Source: Ignavibacteria bacterium
GTDB lineage: Bacteria > Bacteroidota > Ignavibacteria > Kapaibacteriales > Kapaibacteriaceae
Reading direction: 5' to 3'
Length of the DNA stretch: 64,000 nt
Assembly (NCBI GenBank): GCA_016707005.1
Contig: JADJIQ010000005.1
Location: 248,001 to 312,000, forward strand
The translations under genes were made by a program, and so were the position numbers. Below are positions 61,501 through 64,000 of this stretch, piece after piece; position 1 is the stretch's first letter; each line of letters begins with the position of its first letter. The notes beneath the pieces were generated by a model, which searched no databases, was not told the origin of the DNA, and saw only the letters and a list, made by a program, of their open reading frames with translations.

Positions 61501-62167
61501 GTGCATCGAACTTTGGAACTGAGCTTCCGTCGCGTTGCCGCTGTGCAGATTCAGCACCAACAGCGCTATCGGACCGAATATTCGTAGTGACCAAGGAATA
61601 GAAATTGGAGTAGACAACGAGGTAACAGTCTAATCTGCCGTCGCCATCATAGTCGAAGAAGACACTATTCACGGTTTCATCGAGAAAGTTGAGCCCGTAC
61701 TCAGCAGCTTTTTCAGTAAACCTTCCTCTTCCATCGTTGATCAGAAGCCTACACGTATTTTGCCACCGAGCAACAAACAGATCCAGGTCCCCATCGGCGT
61801 CGATGTCCACAAGATTGACGCCGGTTGAGAACTTCAGCGAATCATTAGTGTAGCCGATGGTCGGCATAATGTTCGTGTACTTCCAGTTGCCTTCATTGCG
61901 ATAGATTCCAAGCCCGAAGAAACTTGACAGTATAATATCAGGCCGACCATCCCCGGTGATATCGCCGATCGCAACGCCACATCCAGGAACCATTGAATTG
62001 ATTCGCTTCAACGAATCTTTAGAAACATTCAGGTCGTTCATTTCGTGACGAAACTCAATCCCAGTCTCGTGAGGCAACATCCGAGTGAACAGCATTTGTG
62101 CCTGCGCATAACTTGTTGTCAACATCATGACGACAGCCATGATCGCCCAACTCAGAGGTTTGTTCAT
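58577..62167 (-). CDS. Exported FG-GAP/VCBS-repeat protein with ASPIC/UnbV domain (CRTAC1-like)
   Basis: This 1196-aa protein has a signal peptide (AIMAVVMMLTTSYAQAQ; start at ATG 62167, a TTG/ATG extension upstream runs into the tRNA). FG-GAP repeats are obvious from D-x-D-G-D motifs: DITGDGRPDIIL, DIDADGDLDLFVARW, DYDGDGRLDCYL, DLDGDGDLDLIAA, DIDNDGDRDLLVAGGG and DYDGDGDFDVFIGGG, which are calcium-binding beta-propeller blades. A UnbV/ASPIC-like segment occurs at about 555-630 (GLGAKVHVVADGRSYYREH). No T9SS tail is evident. Likely periplasmic or surface-exposed, binding a polymer or partner. It starts 31 nt after the tRNA. Confidence 0.88.
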   Translation of the reverse strand: MNKPLSWAIMAVVMMLTTSYAQAQMLFTRMLPHETGIEFRHEMNDLNVSKDSLKRINSMVPGCGVAIGDITGDGRPDIILSSFFGLGIYRNEGNWKYTNIMPTIGYTNDSLKFSTGVNLVDIDADGDLDLFVARWQNTCRLLINDGRGRFTEKAAEYGLNFLDETVNSVFFDYDGDGRLDCYLVVYSNFYSLVTTNIRSDSAVGAESAQRQRDGSSVPKFDAQRESMTADQVRKLNEFSATELRHSGNRDKLYKNLGDGRFRDVSYEAWINDDGMGLSATVSDINLDGLPDIYVANDFNSSDLIYLNNGDGTFAESMNRMTRRASVFSMGSDIADLNGDGLPDIVTTDMLPSNHFRRILNAGSNGDMSIHNPTYDSNQVSRNMVQLNRGYNQFSDIGYMTGMAATDWSWACLINDFDLDGLADVYIGNGYTSDLSNQDYIYNLNLRQQGIVPKLGFLTEPNCMFRQQGNLEFTDVAREWGVADTSTTFGAAYGDLDGDGDLDLIAANMDTVAFVYRNNAVEQQRGAFVCLTFKGSNGNTGGLGAKVHVVADGRSYYREHYLVRGYQSRMDDKMSIGLGAATIIDSIIVQWPDGPVQILLQQPVNSTVALDRANAEPAAMSMFQSPENHKPVFVDATSTSGLAFKHTENYFDDFKRYRIMPTRVSWGGPAVAVGDVDGDGLDDVLFGDRLGRSIATFLQKTPGSFVRSNSGLDGVDTTYETQAMVLVDIDNDGDRDLLVAGGGPEFAEEDVERGLRVYINNGKGILTRQLTGVPQISTNATTINACDYDGDGDFDVFIGGGVETDRYPYASQSYLLSNNGKGLFTDVTSTVIPDVARIGIIRSALWSDIDSDGRFDLLLNGEWMPLTIFRNTGSRFENVTAASGLEKTTGWWYSLMGADVDNDGDMDYVAGNLGLNSRYQPGTDTPIEIFAADFDENGSIDPLITWWFRGKRHIIRDRGKVFAQMPTLNRKFNEFIDFAMASVEQVVDKQMLDTCFHRAAVMMESMVMINDGRGHFTLRPLPAIAQISPVLGIEALDLNGDAWIDLVISGNIYGAEDDVVRYDAGKGLVMYGKGDGQFEPLTLPESGFITQFDTRGLVSVRNPGSKTTPLVLISAVNSREAMTYLPMAEGLRVQKVNPMKVSSALFSVGGGQRRTEVYCGSGYRSQTSCNMLVPPGATSMTTYLGSKKTGTASVTKP

Positions 62168-62197
62168 AGCGTACATTGAATTTCCCAAAAAACAAAG

Positions 62198-62284
62198 TGC
62201 TTGGAGCGGGGCTTGAACCCGCACACCCCCTTACGGGATACGAGATTTTAAGTCTCGTGCGTCTGCCAATTTCGCCATCCAAGC
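62198..62284 (-). tRNA. tRNA-Leu (UAA anticodon)
   Basis: An 87-nt cloverleaf on the minus strand. Acceptor arms GCTTGGA and TCCAAGC pair fully with discriminator A. The D-arm contains GGCAGACGC, the anticodon stem GAGAC/ATCTC-type region presents TAA in the loop CTTAAAA, a long class II variable arm follows, and the T-arm is GCGGGTTCAAGCCCCGC. CCA is not encoded. It sits between dedA-like and the VCBS gene on the same strand. Confidence 0.95.
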
Positions 62285-62303
62285 AGGACGGTAGCCTGTC
62301 AAT

Positions 62304-62933
<630 letters not shown>

Positions 62934-62935
62934 TA

Positions 62936-62967
62936 GGTTACGGGGTTACGGGGTTACGGAGTTACGG
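62936..62967. repeat. Four 8-bp GGTTACGG units across the murQ stop codon
   Basis: Three perfect GGTTACGG octamers and one AGTTACGG lie head to tail. The murQ stop codon is inside the array, and the last residues of MurQ (RNSVTP) are encoded by it. Copy-number change would alter the MurQ C-terminus. Confidence 0.85.
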
Positions 62968-63869
62968 ACGTGACCGTTGGAAAGGGCGAGACGATTGAGG
63001 GCTTCTTCTCGTAAGCAGGAGTGGGCGGCCATGACGAGGGCAGTTTTGACATGACCTTCAGCGGCGGCGAGGAGTTGGGTAGCCCCCTCATAATCGACAT
63101 TGCCGAGGGTCATCACGATCTTGCGGGCGCGTTCGACAAGCTTTTCATTTGTGAGTTGGAGATCCACCATCACATTTCCATAGGTCTTTCCTATGCGGAC
63201 CATGGAAGCCGTGGTGATCATATTCAGGATCATTTTTTGGGCCGTGCCCGATTTCATGCGTGTGGAGCCTGTGATCGGTTCCGGGCCGACCACCGGGCAG
63301 ATCAGGACCTGAGCTTCAGGGCAGTGCGTCCGAACCACGTCCTTCGGGTTTGTGCTGACCAAGATCGTCGGGCAGCCGAGGCCATGGGCATGGCGGATAG
63401 CACCCAGCACGTAGGGCGTTCTGCCCGATGCCGTGAGTCCGCAGACCACATCCAGGCTTGTAAGCGGAGACGGCTCGATCGAGTTCAGGTCAGCCACCGC
63501 CTGTTGTGGGGAGTCCTCAGCCCCTTCCACAGACCTGAACACCGCATTTGGTCCACCCGCGATAAGTCCTTGCACCATATAGGGTTCGGTGCCATAGGTA
63601 GGGGGCATTTCCGACGCATCCACAATGCCCAGACGTCCGGACGTCCCTGCGCCTACATATATAAGACGTCCGCCGGCGGCAAGCGCAGTGGCAACCAGAT
63701 CCACCGCCACGGCCACATCATCCAGGACCAGGCCCACGGCATCGGCCACTGTGCGGTCTTCGGCATGGAGCATGGCAACCACATCATGCGTAGAGGCCAG
63801 ATCAATCTCCGTGGTACGGGGATTGATCGCTTCCGTTTGCAGGGCGGCCAGTTGTTCGAACAGCGTCAT
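62946..63869 (-). CDS. murQ: N-acetylmuramic acid 6-phosphate etherase
   Basis: MurQ cleaves the lactyl ether of MurNAc-6-phosphate, yielding GlcNAc-6-phosphate and D-lactate, in peptidoglycan recycling (cytoplasm). The 307-aa protein has the SIS fold with signature GAGTSGRLGIVDASEMPPTY (catalytic Glu in SEMPPT), the GSTRMKSGTAQK phosphate site, and a helical C-terminus. It starts at ATG 63869, only 4 nt after a -7 box. No amgK/murU or anmK partner is in the window. Followed by a DedA protein in the same direction. Confidence 0.94.
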   Translation of the reverse strand: MTLFEQLAALQTEAINPRTTEIDLASTHDVVAMLHAEDRTVADAVGLVLDDVAVAVDLVATALAAGGRLIYVGAGTSGRLGIVDASEMPPTYGTEPYMVQGLIAGGPNAVFRSVEGAEDSPQQAVADLNSIEPSPLTSLDVVCGLTASGRTPYVLGAIRHAHGLGCPTILVSTNPKDVVRTHCPEAQVLICPVVGPEPITGSTRMKSGTAQKMILNMITTASMVRIGKTYGNVMVDLQLTNEKLVERARKIVMTLGNVDYEGATQLLAAAEGHVKTALVMAAHSCLREEALNRLALSNGHVRNSVTP

Positions 63870-63873
63870 GCTG

Positions 63874-63881
63874 CAAATCTA
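63874..63881 (-). promoter_or_regulatory. -7 promoter element TAGATTTG of murQ
   Basis: CAAATCTA on the plus strand reads TAGATTTG on the minus strand, an exact TAnnTTTG match, 4 nt before the murQ ATG. It suggests a leaderless murQ transcript. Confidence 0.6.
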
Positions 63882-63912
63882 GCCAGAACCGACAACGATT
63901 TTGGTCGGGGAT

Positions 63913-63942
63913 TTGTCAGGTTCTTGACTTTCCCTATCTTTG
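63913..63942 (+). promoter_or_regulatory. Promoter TTG-n19-TATCTTTG of rpsT
   Basis: A TTG (63913-63915) and an exact -7 element TATCTTTG (63935-63942) are spaced 19 bp apart, matching the Bacteroidetes -33/-7 arrangement. The -7 box is 35 nt before the rpsT ATG. It diverges from the murQ promoter. Confidence 0.65.
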
Positions 63943-63977
63943 TGGCCCTGTCATTACAATCGACGCAAAACCAGGCC

Positions 63978-64000
63978 ATGGCACATCACAAGTCAGCAAT
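63978..64000 (+). CDS. rpsT: 30S ribosomal protein S20 (first codons only)
   Basis: The last 23 bases encode MAHHKSA plus a partial codon, which matches the strongly conserved N-terminus of S20 (M-A-N-H-K-S-A in related bacteria). S20 is a primary 16S rRNA-binding protein. A strong consensus promoter lies 35 nt upstream, fitting a highly expressed ribosomal gene. The rest is beyond the window edge. Confidence 0.7.

Overview
The window looks like chromosomal DNA of a Gram-negative bacterium of the Fibrobacteres-Chlorobi-Bacteroidetes group, probably near Chlorobiota/Ignavibacteria/Kapabacteria rather than classic Bacteroidia. This is an inference from four observations. (i) Several genes have promoters with the TAnnTTTG -7 element typical of Bacteroidetes-type sigma factors. 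(ii) There are type IX secretion (T9SS) cargo proteins with C-terminal sorting domains, a PorV-type barrel and a SprE/PorW-like TPR lipoprotein. (iii) Lineage-typical families are present: GWxTD, DUF3098, BatA/VWA, the ABC-permease/M1-peptidase fusion and a CADD-like protein. (iv) Lnt, an LpxL-type acyltransferase and a heptosyltransferase indicate an outer membrane with LPS. No phage, transposase, CRISPR or plasmid gene was seen.

Layout. 0-3.8 kb: the end of a large beta-rich exported protein and an FN3-repeat protein (+). 3.8-8.2 kb: an ABC exporter whose permease is fused to an M1 peptidase (-). 8.3-15.4 kb: small genes, a WYL regulator, a beta-propeller lipoprotein, three consecutive regulators (two Crp/Fnr-like, one LuxR-HTH), DUF3098, YkvA and lysA (mostly +). 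15.4-22.7 kb: an eight-gene minus-strand operon reading CADD-like protein, class II amidotransferase, NuoL, YedK/SRAP, TlpA thioredoxin, peroxiredoxin-like protein, RGG-rich disordered protein and outer-membrane protein. clpS diverges from it. 23.1-32.0 kb: a tightly overlapped minus-strand operon with heptosyltransferase, rRNA pseudouridine synthase, BatA-type VWA protein (frameshifted), J-domain protein, M61 peptidase and TPR lipoprotein. 32.1-45.1 kb: LpxL-type acyltransferase, GWxTD protein (frameshifted), PorV-like barrel, 1442-aa surface protein, TonB-dependent receptor and a T9SS cargo protein. 45.2-52.9 kb: lnt, a pair of M16 peptidases, a membrane protein, an ECF sigma factor and an unusual anti-sigma-like protein. 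53-62.2 kb: a giant T9SS beta-helix protein broken by two frameshifts and a VCBS/ASPIC-UnbV protein. 62.2-64 kb: tRNA-Leu(UAA), DedA, murQ and the first codons of rpsT (+).

Much of the window serves the cell envelope: lipoprotein and LPS maturation, T9SS export of surface adhesin-like proteins, TonB uptake, and periplasmic peptidases. The ECF sigma/anti-sigma pair and the Crp/Fnr/LuxR trio are the visible regulators.

Points most worth a second look: (a) the heptamer AGGGGGC/GCCCCCT is strongly over-represented and absorbs most G5/C5 runs; (b) several promoters place the -7 element only 4-10 nt before the start codon, implying leaderless or nearly leaderless mRNAs; (c) intergenic tandem repeats of strict 8-bp (or 7-bp) units cluster at gene ends; (d) an RGG-repeat disordered protein lies in a redox operon; (e) an anti-sigma-like protein appears fused to a barrel-like periplasmic domain; (f) three genes carry four single-base frameshifts, two at G4 tracts, which may be sequencing errors. 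All counts were made by eye.
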